A program made the translations under genes and the position numbers. The notes beneath the pieces are model-generated. The model worked only from the letters and a program-made list of their open reading frames with translations. It did no database searches and was not told the DNA's origin. 64,000 nt of DNA, taken from the NCBI RefSeq assembly GCF_030291075.1, contig NZ_CP127407.1, positions 3,718,001 through 3,782,000 on the forward strand. Direction: 5' to 3'. Positions within the stretch are counted from its first letter, which is position 1. Each line of letters starts with the position of its first letter. Origin of the DNA: Stenotrophomonas sp. 57 (lineage in GTDB: Bacteria; Pseudomonadota; Gammaproteobacteria; Xanthomonadales; Xanthomonadaceae). Below, one piece after another: positions 1 through 8,671 of the stretch.

Positions 1-1025
<1,025 letters not shown>

Positions 1026-1044
1026 GACGGAGGCAGCTCGGAAC

Positions 1045-1063
1045 TATACTAGGGGATAGTATA
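1045..1063. promoter_or_regulatory. Probable FrmR operator upstream of frmRA
   Basis: Perfect inverted repeat TATACTA-GGGGA-TAGTATA with 7-base arms around a G-tract. CsoR/RcnR-family repressors bind AT-rich inverted repeats flanking a G/C tract, so shape and position (20 bases before the frmR start) fit autoregulation. The AT-rich arms may also form the -10 element of the promoter. Assignment to FrmR is an inference from position. Confidence 0.75.
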
Positions 1064-1096
1064 CACTCCAGGTTTCCTGACTCAATCCGGGGGGCC

Positions 1097-2002
1097 TCAG
1101 TCGAACGCTCCCCGACCCGCCAGCCGCGCCAGTTCATCCACCACATAGCGCACCTTCGGTCGCAGGTGGCGGGTCGGTGGCCACAGTGCGTGGATGTCGA
1201 TATGCCGCTGCATGTGCGCATCCAGCACCGAGTGCAGCGCGCCGGACTCCAGATGACGGCGCACCAGTGAGATGGGCATCTGGCAGATGCCGAGCCCAGC
1301 GATGGCCGCGTCGATCACCGCGTCGCCGTCGTTGAGCTGGTAGGCCGCATTCGGAATGAAGGTTCCTTCCGCATCATCGCTACCGATCCGCCACGCCACC
1401 GGCTGGCCGTGGCGGAAGCCGACGATGCTGCGGTGCTGCGCCAGCTCCTCGACAATGTGCGGGGTACCATGTGCCTGCAGGTACGCTGGCGATGCACAGG
1501 TGACCAGCCGCTGGCGCCCCAGCCGGCGTGCCACCAGATGCTCGGCCTGGTGCAGCCCACCGAAGCGGATCAGCAGGTCGATGCCTTCCTCGACGGGATC
1601 GATGAAGTGATCGGTGAAGGTCATCGTCAGCTGCAGGTCCGGGTACTGCCGGCACAGCCGCAGCAGCACCGGCAGCACCACCAGCCGCCCGAACGAGGAC
1701 GGCATGTCGATGCGCAGCCGCCCGCTGGGCAGCCCGGCCGACCCCAGGCAGGCCTCGGCGGCGGAGATTTCTTCGAGCGCCGCCGCACACGATGCGTAGT
1801 ACGCCTCGCCGTCGGTGGTCAGCGCGATGCGCCGCGTGGTGCGGTGGAACAGGCGCACGCCCAGCCGCGCTTCCAGCCGGGCGATGGCTTTGCCCACCGC
1901 CGAGCGCGAGATGCCCAGCGCATCGGCGGCTTCGGTGAAGCTGCCCGAGCGCGCTGTGGTGACGAAGGTCACCAGGCCATTCAAGGATTCCAGTGGCAAC
2001 AA
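1097..2002 (-). CDS. LysR-family transcriptional regulator, divergent from an old yellow enzyme gene
   Basis: LysR-type regulator of 301 residues. The N-terminal winged helix-turn-helix (about residues 5-63) contains GSFTEAADALGISRSAVGKA followed by the LysR linker RLEARLGVRLFHRTTR; the rest is a periplasmic-binding-protein-like effector domain. I chose the TTG start at 2002: it has GGAG 8 bases upstream and gives the normal LysR N-terminus, whereas the nearby ATG at 2009 is in another frame. It is transcribed away from the alkene reductase gene, the usual arrangement for a LysR regulator and its target. A palindrome between the two genes is a candidate binding site. The effector is unknown, perhaps an electrophilic enone or quinone substrate of the reductase. 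Confidence 0.9.
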   Translation of the reverse strand: MLPLESLNGLVTFVTTARSGSFTEAADALGISRSAVGKAIARLEARLGVRLFHRTTRRIALTTDGEAYYASCAAALEEISAAEACLGSAGLPSGRLRIDMPSSFGRLVVLPVLLRLCRQYPDLQLTMTFTDHFIDPVEEGIDLLIRFGGLHQAEHLVARRLGRQRLVTCASPAYLQAHGTPHIVEELAQHRSIVGFRHGQPVAWRIGSDDAEGTFIPNAAYQLNDGDAVIDAAIAGLGICQMPISLVRRHLESGALHSVLDAHMQRHIDIHALWPPTRHLRPKVRYVVDELARLAGRGAFD

Positions 2003-2016
2003 CTTTCATGCTCCAT

Positions 2017-2035
2017 TGGGGACAAATAGTCCCCA
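2017..2035. promoter_or_regulatory. Palindrome between LysR gene and old yellow enzyme gene
   Basis: TGGGGACAAATAGTCCCCA is a perfect 7-base inverted repeat with a 5-base AT-only spacer, 15 bases from the regulator start and about 85 bases upstream of the reductase start. The position suits an operator for the divergent LysR protein. The G/C-rich arms are not the usual T-N11-A LysR box, so the binding factor is uncertain. Confidence 0.5.
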
Positions 2036-2120
2036 GCTACGGGAAATCGAAGCGCTTTATGCGCCCGCTTGTCAACGCCATCCTGTGTGCATCGCGCCGC
2101 TGGCGCCTCCCCGCACCGAG

Positions 2121-3233
2121 ATGACCTACATGACCGCCGCCCTGTTCCAGCCGTTCGACCTGTCAGGCACCGCCCTGCGCAACCGCATCGCGATGGCCCC
2201 GATGACCCGCGCCCGCAACCCCGGTGCGGTCGCCAACGAACTCACCGCACAGTACTACCGGCAGCGCGCCAGCGCCGGCCTAATCATCAGTGAAGGCACG
2301 CCGGTATCGCCGCAGGGCCAGGGCTACATCGATGTGCCCGGCATCTGGTCGGCCGAGCAGGTCGCCGGTTGGAAGCTCGTCACCGAGGCGGTGCATGCCG
2401 CACAGGGCACGATCTTCGCGCAGCTGTGGCACGTGGGCCGCATGTCGCACAGCTCGCTGCAGCCCGATGGCGGGCAGCCGGTCAGTGCCGGCACCCGCCC
2501 GGTCGCCAGCGCGCCGAAGAACACCTCGTTCGTGTACCTGGACGACGGCAGCCGCGGCCACGCCGATCCAACCCCGGCACGTGCGCTGGCCACCGACGAA
2601 ATCCCGGGCATCATTGGCGACTTCGCACGCGGCGCCGACAACGCGATCGCCGCCGGCTTCGACGGCATCGAACTGCACGCCGCCAACGGCTATCTGTTCG
2701 AACAGTTCCTCAACCCACTCATCAACCAGCGCGACGACCGCTATGGCGGCTCGCTGGCCAACCGTGCGCGGTTGATCCTGGAGACCGTCGACGCCATGGC
2801 GCAGCGCATCGGTTCGCACCGCATCGGCGTGCGCCTGGCACCGAACAACCTCACCTTCGACATGCCGTTCTATGACGGCAACGAGGCCACCTATCTGTAC
2901 TTGGCCGAGGAACTGGGCAAGCGCGGCCTGGCCTACGTGCACCTCAACGACAACCTGCAGCAGGGCGAATCGGTGCTGGGCGAGGCATTTCTGCAGCAGT
3001 TCAAGCAGTCCTACGGCGGCACGCTGATCCTGGCCGGCGGGATGACGCGCGCACGTGCACTGCAGCTGGTCGAGGCCGGTACCATCGATCTGGCCGCGTT
3101 CGGCCAGCCGTTCATCGCCAACCCGGATCTGGTTGAACGCCTGCAGCGGGACGTCGCGCTCGCCACGCCGGACCGCAACACCTATTACGGTGGCGGCGAG
3201 GCCGGTTACCTCGATTACCCGCGCGCACAGTAG
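2121..3233 (+). CDS. Old yellow enzyme family alkene reductase (NemA-like)
   Basis: FMN-dependent, NAD(P)H-using ene-reductase of about 370 residues, a (beta/alpha)8 barrel. Family signatures are visible: the N-terminal segment LFQPFDLSGTALRNRIAMAP, the active-site region WHVGRMSH, HAANGYLFEQFLNP with the following DDRYGGSL FMN-binding stretch, and a C-terminal GGM plus FGQPFIANPDL phosphate-binding region. Members reduce activated double bonds (enals, maleimides, nitro compounds), here probably for detoxifying electrophiles. The open frame continues upstream, but the family N-terminus begins at ATG 2121 or 2130. Its TAG stop is part of a GTAG sequence that starts a degenerate SMAG-like palindrome. 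Confidence 0.93.
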   Translation: MTYMTAALFQPFDLSGTALRNRIAMAPMTRARNPGAVANELTAQYYRQRASAGLIISEGTPVSPQGQGYIDVPGIWSAEQVAGWKLVTEAVHAAQGTIFAQLWHVGRMSHSSLQPDGGQPVSAGTRPVASAPKNTSFVYLDDGSRGHADPTPARALATDEIPGIIGDFARGADNAIAAGFDGIELHAANGYLFEQFLNPLINQRDDRYGGSLANRARLILETVDAMAQRIGSHRIGVRLAPNNLTFDMPFYDGNEATYLYLAEELGKRGLAYVHLNDNLQQGESVLGEAFLQQFKQSYGGTLILAGGMTRARALQLVEAGTIDLAAFGQPFIANPDLVERLQRDVALATPDRNTYYGGGEAGYLDYPRAQ

Positions 3234-3279
3234 AGCCACGCCCTGCATGGATGCGATGCAACTCTCGCTGCGGAACGCA

Positions 3280-3849
3280 TCACGGCGCCTTTTCTACCTT
3301 GGTCGAGTCCGAATCAAAGGTCAGCACACGGGTGCTGATCTCGCCCCTGGCCGAGTCCTTCCGACTCAGCTCCAGCCGCCCCTGGTTGCCCTGCGCCACC
3401 AGGCTGGCGGCAAAGCTGCCCTCGTTGGACAGTGCTGTGATCACGGCGGTGCCATCGGGCGCGACTCTCATGCCCACCCGATCGCGCACCTTGTATCCCA
3501 CGCCAACCGGCGCATCCAACGCCATTACCGCGCTGCCATTGGCCATGGTGCCGATGCCACCGCGCTCATCGCCCTTCGCGTCGTAGATGGTCATGCCCGT
3601 TGCGCGTGAGTTGCGGGCAATGTCACTGGCATCCTCGGCAATCTGCACGCGCGTGCGCCCTTCGCTGTCGAGCACGGTCAGCTTATAGGTGCGGATCTCC
3701 GGCACCACGCCGGCGTCGGGCGTGGCCACACTGGTCCCGATCAGGGCCAACGATGCGCCCAGCGCGAACATCGAGGCAGCAAGCAGATTCCTGTGGCGCA
3801 GCCTGTGCTCCAGGCGTTCCAAGCGTACGGCTATATCCTGCTCATGCAT
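3280..3849 (-). CDS. Unknown membrane-anchored protein, paralogue of the gene at 3884-4441
   Basis: Protein of 189 residues that I cannot assign to a named family. A charged N-terminal stretch (EQDIAVRLERLEHRLRHRN, a possible short coiled coil) is followed by one hydrophobic segment at about residues 22-42 that could be a membrane anchor. The rest is a soluble beta-rich-looking domain with GVGYKVRDRVGMRVAPDG and GNQGRLELSR. The downstream neighbour on the same strand has the same layout and shares these motifs, so the two arose by tandem duplication. The ATG at 3849 has GGGAG at a normal distance. It lies 34 bases after the first paralogue and is probably co-transcribed. Function unknown. Confidence 0.8.
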   Translation of the reverse strand: MHEQDIAVRLERLEHRLRHRNLLAASMFALGASLALIGTSVATPDAGVVPEIRTYKLTVLDSEGRTRVQIAEDASDIARNSRATGMTIYDAKGDERGGIGTMANGSAVMALDAPVGVGYKVRDRVGMRVAPDGTAVITALSNEGSFAASLVAQGNQGRLELSRKDSARGEISTRVLTFDSDSTKVEKAP

Positions 3850-3883
3850 GTTGCGCTCCCGGTTTGAGTCTGTGGTTGCTCCG

Positions 3884-4441
3884 TTACTTGCTATCCGCTT
3901 CCACGTGGATCACACGGGTGGATGCTCCGCCTTCGGCGGCGTCCACGCGGCTCAGCTCCAGCTGTCCTTCCGCGCCCTGCGCGACCAGCCTGGCGGCAAA
4001 GCCTCCGGCGTTGGAGAGGACACCGATGAGTGCCGAACCGTCCGCTCCCACCTTCATCCCGGCGCGATCAGACACGCGATAGCCAACGCCGCGCGGTGCA
4101 TCCAAGGCAACCGTGGCACTGCCATCGTCGGCGGTGACCATGCCTCCGCGCTCCTGTTCATTGCCATCGAAGATGATCAACCCCGCCACCCGGGCGTTGC
4201 GCTTGATGTCCAGGTCCGGCGCGTCCTCGCCGATTTCCACGCGCTTGCGTCCTTCGTGATCAAGCATGATCAGGCGCTGGGTGCGAATCTCCAGAACGAT
4301 GCCGGCCTCAGGGCTGGCAAAACCGTGACCGGCCAGTGAGGTCGATACCAACAGGATGGGCGTTGCCACCAGCAGCGAGCGCCATCGGCCTGCCCGCTGC
4401 TCAAGCTTGCGTACGCGCGCTTCCACTTCCAGATCCCGCAT
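3884..4441 (-). CDS. Unknown membrane-anchored protein, first of two tandem paralogues
   Basis: Unknown protein of 185 residues. An N-terminal charged coiled-coil-like stretch (LEVEARVRKLEQRAG) precedes a hydrophobic segment (about residues 19-39), then a domain with GVGYRVSDRAGMKVGADG, AARLVAQGAEGQLELSR and a C-terminal STRVIHVEADS. These match GVGYKVRDRVGM, ASLVAQGNQGRLELSR and STRVLTFDSDS in the next gene. The frame extends 16 codons further upstream, but ATG 4441 has a strong GGGAGG ribosome site 6 bases away and matches the start of the paralogue, so I use it. The predicted domain would sit outside the cytoplasm. No function is suggested by neighbours. Confidence 0.8.
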   Translation of the reverse strand: MRDLEVEARVRKLEQRAGRWRSLLVATPILLVSTSLAGHGFASPEAGIVLEIRTQRLIMLDHEGRKRVEIGEDAPDLDIKRNARVAGLIIFDGNEQERGGMVTADDGSATVALDAPRGVGYRVSDRAGMKVGADGSALIGVLSNAGGFAARLVAQGAEGQLELSRVDAAEGGASTRVIHVEADSK

Positions 4442-4541
4442 GGAATCCTCCCTGGCAACGAGGCCGCCGGTCGCAACGACGGAGGGCACTCCGATCCTGA
4501 ACTACAGTTCGATCCTAGAGCGTCCATCCGTGCCCAACAAC

Positions 4542-4973
4542 ATGACGAAAGTCCCCATGAACTCCGTCACCGCTTCGTTCATCGTCAACCTCGACGTGCC
4601 CGATCTTGCTGCCGCTGAAACCTTCTACACCGAAGCCTTCGGCCTGCGGATCGGCCGCCGTCTCGGGCCGGAGGCCGTGGAACTGCTCGGCGGGCCAACA
4701 CCGTTGTACCTGCTGCAGAACGACGCCGGCAGCGCTGCCACCGAAGACGGCGACGTGCGCGACTACGAGCGCCATTGGACGCCGCTGCACCTGGACTGGG
4801 TGGTGGATGACATCGAAGCTGCAGTGGCACGTGCGGTTGCGGCCGGGGCGACACTCGAGCAGTCCGTGCGCGAGCGTCGCTGGGGGTGCATCGCCGTGCT
4901 GGCCGATCCGTTCGGCCATGGCTTCTGCCTGATCCAGTTCAGCAGCGAAGGCTACGACGTGCTGGTCGAATGA
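4542..4973 (+). CDS. VOC (glyoxalase/bleomycin-resistance/dioxygenase) superfamily protein
   Basis: Small cytoplasmic protein of 143 residues with the paired beta-alpha-beta-beta-beta pattern of the vicinal oxygen chelate fold. Visible signatures are the first half starting VTASFIVNLDVPDLAAAETFYTEAFGLRIG, a central HLDWVVDDIEAAVARAVAAGA and the C-terminal VLADPFGHGFCLIQF. Related proteins are lyases, isomerases, dioxygenases or antibiotic-binding proteins, and the sequence alone does not say which. The frame continues upstream into the opposite-strand gene; ATG 4542 or 4557 is the realistic start and neither has a strong ribosome site. Its end is 12 bases from the convergent PhlG-like gene. 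Confidence 0.85.
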   Translation: MTKVPMNSVTASFIVNLDVPDLAAAETFYTEAFGLRIGRRLGPEAVELLGGPTPLYLLQNDAGSAATEDGDVRDYERHWTPLHLDWVVDDIEAAVARAVAAGATLEQSVRERRWGCIAVLADPFGHGFCLIQFSSEGYDVLVE

Positions 4974-4985
4974 CCATTGCACCAC

Positions 4986-5681
4986 TCACCACGGCAACGG
5001 CACCGCTTCGCCGTTGGCACGCTCGCCGTAGTACAGCGACGGCAGCAGGCGCGAGAGGAAGCTGAACTCGGTGTAGCAGTGCTTGAGCAGGCCCAGCCCG
5101 ACCGCATCGCCGGCATCGCGGTGCGGATCGGTGCTGTCCAGGCCGAGCACGAAGCGGCTGCGCAGCACGCAGCCAAACGGCGTATCGCGTGCCACGTGCA
5201 GCATCTGCCCGTCGCAGGGATCACCGTTTGCATCCAGGCGGACGTGGTCGCCGAAGCCGATGCGCGCGGCGATCACCGCCGATACATCGCCTGCATCCTG
5301 TACCGCCTGCAGTCGCTCGGGCGCCAGCAACGTGCGCGGGTCATGGAACTTCAGGCGCGCCGCCACCGGCGGAATGTCGGCCAGCGATTCCACCGCATGG
5401 ATGCTGGCGCCGTGGTAGCTGCGCCCGCGCTGCCAGGCCTCGTCCCAGCCGCGATGCTCGACATGATCGACCGGATGCCACCAGCGGATGTGCTGGGTGG
5501 TCTCGAAGAAGGTGAACCACCAGTCCAGCATGCGGCCCTTGCAGCCGTGCAGATCGGTGCGCACCGCCACCAGCAGGGTGCCGTCTTCGCGGCGCTGGAT
5601 GCCGGTCTCCAGATGCATCGGCGCCGGGTCCAGCAGATCGTGGTGGTCCAGCCAGGCGCGAGCGTTCACAGCGGTATCCAT
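4986..5681 (-). CDS. PhlG-like (2,4-diacetylphloroglucinol hydrolase family) zinc hydrolase
   Basis: Protein of 231 residues resembling the DAPG hydrolase PhlG family, zinc enzymes that cleave a C-C bond next to an acyl group on a phenolic ring. What I see: a GCKGRMLDWWFTFF segment followed by WWHPVDHVEHRGW, and a C-terminal HCYTEF giving His-x3-Glu. PhlG binds zinc with two His and two Glu, including a His/Glu pair spaced like this. Pseudomonas PhlG is about 290 residues, so this is a short member. AGGA precedes the ATG. It is divergent from a TetR regulator across an 84-base gap with a palindrome, typical of substrate-induced detoxification. The actual substrate is unknown. Confidence 0.7.
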   Translation of the reverse strand: MDTAVNARAWLDHHDLLDPAPMHLETGIQRREDGTLLVAVRTDLHGCKGRMLDWWFTFFETTQHIRWWHPVDHVEHRGWDEAWQRGRSYHGASIHAVESLADIPPVAARLKFHDPRTLLAPERLQAVQDAGDVSAVIAARIGFGDHVRLDANGDPCDGQMLHVARDTPFGCVLRSRFVLGLDSTDPHRDAGDAVGLGLLKHCYTEFSFLSRLLPSLYYGERANGEAVPLPW

Positions 5682-5717
5682 CGGGGTGTCCTACGGGTTG
5701 GGAGATCTGACAATACG

Positions 5718-5734
5718 GAAACGTACATCGTTTC
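5718..5734. promoter_or_regulatory. Candidate TetR operator between the PhlG-like and tetR genes
   Basis: GAAACGTACATCGTTTC is a perfect 6-base inverted repeat with a 5-base spacer, 37 bases upstream of the hydrolase start and 31 bases upstream of the regulator start. TetR-family repressors usually bind one palindrome like this between themselves and the gene they control. The assignment rests on position and symmetry only. Confidence 0.6.
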
Positions 5735-5765
5735 GCAATTAGATGGGTGCGGTAAGATGGGCGCA

Positions 5766-6419
5766 ATGAACAGCACCCCCCTGCCCGAACCCACATCACC
5801 GACCCGCCGTCGCGGCCGCCCTGCACGACCGGAAGCCGAAGTCCGCCACGCCGTGCTGCAGGCCACGCTGGAGCTGCTGCTGGCGCAGGGTTACGAGGCC
5901 ACCACCGTCGAAGCGGTGGCGGCGCATGCCGGGGTGGCGAAGAAGACCGTCTATCGGCATGCCAGCAACCGCGAGGAACTGGTCGGGTTGGCGGTGCGTG
6001 AGTGGACGGACGGCTTCGCGCCACAACTGCAGCGCGATGCGCGCAATACCGACGAGGTGCTGCCGTTGCTTCAGGACATCCTGCACGCGGTGTGCGCACA
6101 GGCGCTGTCGGCGCAGGCGGTGCAGGTGTTCCGCCTGCTGGCCACCGATTTCCCCGGCAAGGATGCGCTGCTGCAGGCCTACCTGGACAACGGCATTGAA
6201 CGCGGCCGAGCGCTGCTGGCTGACTGGCTGGCGCGACAGCAACAACGCGGGCTGCTGCGCGAGGGAGATCCTGTTCGCATGGCGCGATTGCTGCTCGCGA
6301 TGGCCGTGGCCGAGCCACTGCGCGAACGCGTGATCGGCGTGGTGGCCGAGGATGCGCCGGTGGACGCGCACCTGCGTGAGTGCATGGCGTTGTTGGGGCC
6401 GGTGTTGCAGGGGGCGTAG
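5766..6419 (+). CDS. TetR/AcrR-family transcriptional regulator
   Basis: TetR-type repressor of 217 residues. The N-terminal domain has a basic leader (RRRGRPARPEAEVRHAVLQA) and the helix-turn-helix EATTVEAVAAHAGVAKKTVYRH, roughly residues 40-60, with a C-terminal helical ligand-binding domain (LLATDFPGKDALLQAYLDNG in a TetR_C-like arrangement). The open frame runs far upstream, but only ATG 5766 (or 5757) leaves a promoter region and a normal TetR N-terminus. It is divergent from the PhlG-like hydrolase and probably represses both genes through the palindrome at 5718-5734, with a phenolic or polyketide ligand as the likely inducer (inference). Confidence 0.88.
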   Translation: MNSTPLPEPTSPTRRRGRPARPEAEVRHAVLQATLELLLAQGYEATTVEAVAAHAGVAKKTVYRHASNREELVGLAVREWTDGFAPQLQRDARNTDEVLPLLQDILHAVCAQALSAQAVQVFRLLATDFPGKDALLQAYLDNGIERGRALLADWLARQQQRGLLREGDPVRMARLLLAMAVAEPLRERVIGVVAEDAPVDAHLRECMALLGPVLQGA

Positions 6420-6428
6420 GGTTGCTCC

Positions 6429-6516
6429 ATCCACGCATGGCGTGGATCTACCGGCCGATCCCGATTCGTTGGTCGGCAATGGCCTGCCCCGGTGGGTGCC
6501 GACCGTTGGTCGGCAC
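6429..6516. repeat. Two SMAG-type palindromes downstream of tetR
   Basis: First hairpin: ATCCACGC-ATG-GCGTGGAT followed by CTAC (the GTAG head read on the other strand), 6429-6451. Second: GTGCCGACC-GTT-GGTCGGCAC at 6496-6516. Both lie between the convergent ends of tetR and the next LysR gene. GTAG-headed hairpins of this size are characteristic of Stenotrophomonas and may act as transcript stabilisers or terminators. Confidence 0.75.
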
Positions 6517-6528
6517 GCCTGCAGCACC

Positions 6529-7413
6529 TCACTCGCGCAGCATATCCACGAACGCGCGCAGCGCACCAGGCATCTGCCGCTGTTTGGGGTAATACAGCGC
6601 GAAGCCGGCGAACGGTTCACTCCAGTCTTCCAGCACCGCCACCATCTGCCCGGAGGCGATGTACGGCCGCGCGGTGTCTTCCAGCACGTAGGCCAGGCCG
6701 ATGCCATCGAGTACCGCGCCGACCACGGTGCCCTGCTCGCCCAGCGTCAGTCGTCCAGGCACGTCGATTTCCAGCGCCTGCCCATCGCGCTCGAACTGCC
6801 ACTTGTACAGATGCCCGCTGGCGAAGCGGAAACGGATGCACTCGTGTGCCGCCAGATCACGCGGATGCTGGGGAGCCGGACGTCGCTGCAGATACTCTGG
6901 CGAGCCGACGATCAACCCGCGCAGCGGCGGTCCCATCGGCACCGCCACCATGTCCTCGGGCACGAACTCGTGCAGGCGCACGCCGGCGTCATAGCCCTCG
7001 GCGACGATGTCGACCAGGCCATCGTTCTCGGTCAGTTCCACCCGCACGTCCGGATGGGCGTGCAGGAAGTGGGCCAGCCGCGGCCCCAACTGGGTCGCCA
7101 CGGCAGCGCGCGTCGCATTGATCCGCAGCAGGCCGGCAGGGGCGGCGCGGAACTGGTTCATCTCCTCCAGCGCGTCATGCACCTGGCCCAGCGCCGGCTG
7201 CAGGCGCTCCAGCAGGCGCTGCCCGGCCTCGGTCAGGGCCACGCTGCGGGTGGTGCGATGGAACAGGCCGACGCCCAGCCGCTCCTCCAGCGCGCGGATC
7301 GCATAGCTCACCGCCGAGGTCGACAGGGCCAGTTCGGCACCGGCACGGCGGAAACTGCGATGGCGGGCCACCGCGGCGAACGCGGCCAGATGGGTGAGGT
7401 TGTCACTGGCCAT
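6529..7413 (-). CDS. LysR-family transcriptional regulator, divergent from a zinc alcohol dehydrogenase
   Basis: LysR-type regulator of 294 residues. The helix-turn-helix is visible as RSFRRAGAELALSTSAVSYA with the linker RALEERLGVGLFHRTTRSVAL; the C-terminal two-thirds is the effector-binding domain. Its ATG at 7413 opens MASDNLTHLAAFAAVARH, the standard LysR beginning. The gene is divergent from the alcohol dehydrogenase starting at 7521, suggesting it controls that gene. A short palindrome TGATGAATCA lies in the gap at 7431-7440. Inducer unknown. Confidence 0.9.
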   Translation of the reverse strand: MASDNLTHLAAFAAVARHRSFRRAGAELALSTSAVSYAIRALEERLGVGLFHRTTRSVALTEAGQRLLERLQPALGQVHDALEEMNQFRAAPAGLLRINATRAAVATQLGPRLAHFLHAHPDVRVELTENDGLVDIVAEGYDAGVRLHEFVPEDMVAVPMGPPLRGLIVGSPEYLQRRPAPQHPRDLAAHECIRFRFASGHLYKWQFERDGQALEIDVPGRLTLGEQGTVVGAVLDGIGLAYVLEDTARPYIASGQMVAVLEDWSEPFAGFALYYPKQRQMPGALRAFVDMLRE

Positions 7414-7520
7414 GATTGTGCAGTTCCACTTGATGAATCATGCCGATATCCGCGCTTCTTGCCGCTGGGAACGGGGCGTATTGTAAAACGCCTTTCGACA
7501 AACCCTGCCAAGGATTCTCC

Positions 7521-8579
7521 ATGTCCCTCGCCCGTGGTTACGCCGCCCATTCACATACCGACCCGCTGGTTCCGTACGAGTTCGAACGCCGCGCGGTCGG
7601 CCCGGACGATGTGCGCATCGAGATCCTCTACAGCGGCATCTGCCACTCCGACCTGCACCAGGCCCGCGACGACTGGGGTGGCTCGATCTACCCGATGGTG
7701 CCGGGCCACGAGATCATCGGCCGCGTGACCGAGGTCGGCAGCAACGTCACCCGCTTCAAGGTGGGCGACCATGCCGGCGTCGGCTGCATGGTCGACTCGT
7801 GCCGTCACTGCGATGCCTGCGAGCACGACCTGGAGCAGTACTGCGCCGAAGGCGCGACCTGGACCTACAACGGCCGTGAACGCGAAAGCGGCGCACCGAC
7901 CTACGGTGGCTACTCCGACCACGTGGTGGTCGAACAGCGCTTCGTGGTGAAGGTGTCCGACACCCTCGACCTGAAGGCGGCCGCCCCGCTGCTGTGCGCC
8001 GGCATCACCACCTGGTCGCCGCTGCGCCACTGGAAGGTCGGCCCGGGCCAGAAGGTCGGCGTGATCGGTCTGGGTGGTCTCGGCCACATGGGCGTGAAGT
8101 TCGCCAAGGCACTCGGCGCGCACGTGGTGATGATCACCACCACCCCGGAAAAGGGTGCCGACGCCAAGCGCCTGGGCGCCGACGAAGTGCTGGTCTCGCG
8201 CGATGCCGCGCAGATGAAGGCGCATGCCGGCAGCTTCGACTTCCTGCTCAACACCATTCCGGTCGGCCATGACACCAACCCGTACATGGGCCTGCTCAAG
8301 CGCGAGGCCACCATGTGCCTGGTCGGCGTGCTGACCGAACTGGACCCGCCGCTGACCGGCGGCAGCGTGATCTTCGGCCGCAAGCACCTGACCGGCTCGG
8401 CGATCGGCGGCATGGCCGAGACCCAGGAAATGATGGACTTCTGTGCCGAGCACGACATCGTCAGCGATGTGGAGATGATCGACATCAAGAACGTCAACGA
8501 AGCCTGGGAGCGCATGGCGAAGAACGATGTGCGCTACCGCTTCGTGATCGACATGGCGACGATGAAGAACGCAGCCTGA
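7521..8579 (+). CDS. NAD(P)-dependent zinc alcohol dehydrogenase (cinnamyl alcohol dehydrogenase / YahK type)
   Basis: Medium-chain zinc dehydrogenase of 352 residues that reduces aldehydes to alcohols, probably with NADPH. Evidence: catalytic-zinc residues in GICHSDLHQARDDWG and GHEIIG, the structural-zinc lobe with CMVDSCRHCDACEHDLEQYC, and the nucleotide-binding motif GLGGLGHMGVKFA. Length and motifs match the CAD/YahK/YjgB branch, which acts on a broad range of aldehydes. The frame runs upstream to 7440, but ATG 7521 has AAGGA 7 bases before it and starts the family's MSLARGYAAH. It is divergent from a LysR regulator and ends at a strong terminator. The physiological substrate is not evident. 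Confidence 0.92.
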   Translation: MSLARGYAAHSHTDPLVPYEFERRAVGPDDVRIEILYSGICHSDLHQARDDWGGSIYPMVPGHEIIGRVTEVGSNVTRFKVGDHAGVGCMVDSCRHCDACEHDLEQYCAEGATWTYNGRERESGAPTYGGYSDHVVVEQRFVVKVSDTLDLKAAAPLLCAGITTWSPLRHWKVGPGQKVGVIGLGGLGHMGVKFAKALGAHVVMITTTPEKGADAKRLGADEVLVSRDAAQMKAHAGSFDFLLNTIPVGHDTNPYMGLLKREATMCLVGVLTELDPPLTGGSVIFGRKHLTGSAIGGMAETQEMMDFCAEHDIVSDVEMIDIKNVNEAWERMAKNDVRYRFVIDMATMKNAA

Positions 8580-8601
8580 TCCAGGGCAGATGTAAAAAAT
8601 G

Positions 8602-8628
8602 AAAAACCCCGGCAATGCCGGGGTTTTT
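8602..8628. terminator. Bidirectional intrinsic terminator
   Basis: AAAAACCCCGGC-AAT-GCCGGGGTTTTT: a 12-base stem with a G/C core, flanked by an A-run on one side and a T-run on the other. It sits between the convergent alcohol dehydrogenase and gshA genes, so it can end transcription from both sides. Confidence 0.92.
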
Positions 8629-8671
8629 CTTCTGGGATTGCCGGCCAGCGGCCCGCACTACCGCAAGGCGA

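Noticed and set aside
4977..6419. Extended TetR reading of 480 codons
   Set aside because: The upstream part is antisense to the PhlG-like gene; the TetR domain begins only at 5766.
7431..7440. TGATGAATCA as an operator for the LysR/alcohol dehydrogenase pair
   Set aside because: A 10-base palindrome is too short to separate from chance in the absence of conservation data, so it is only mentioned in the gene entry.
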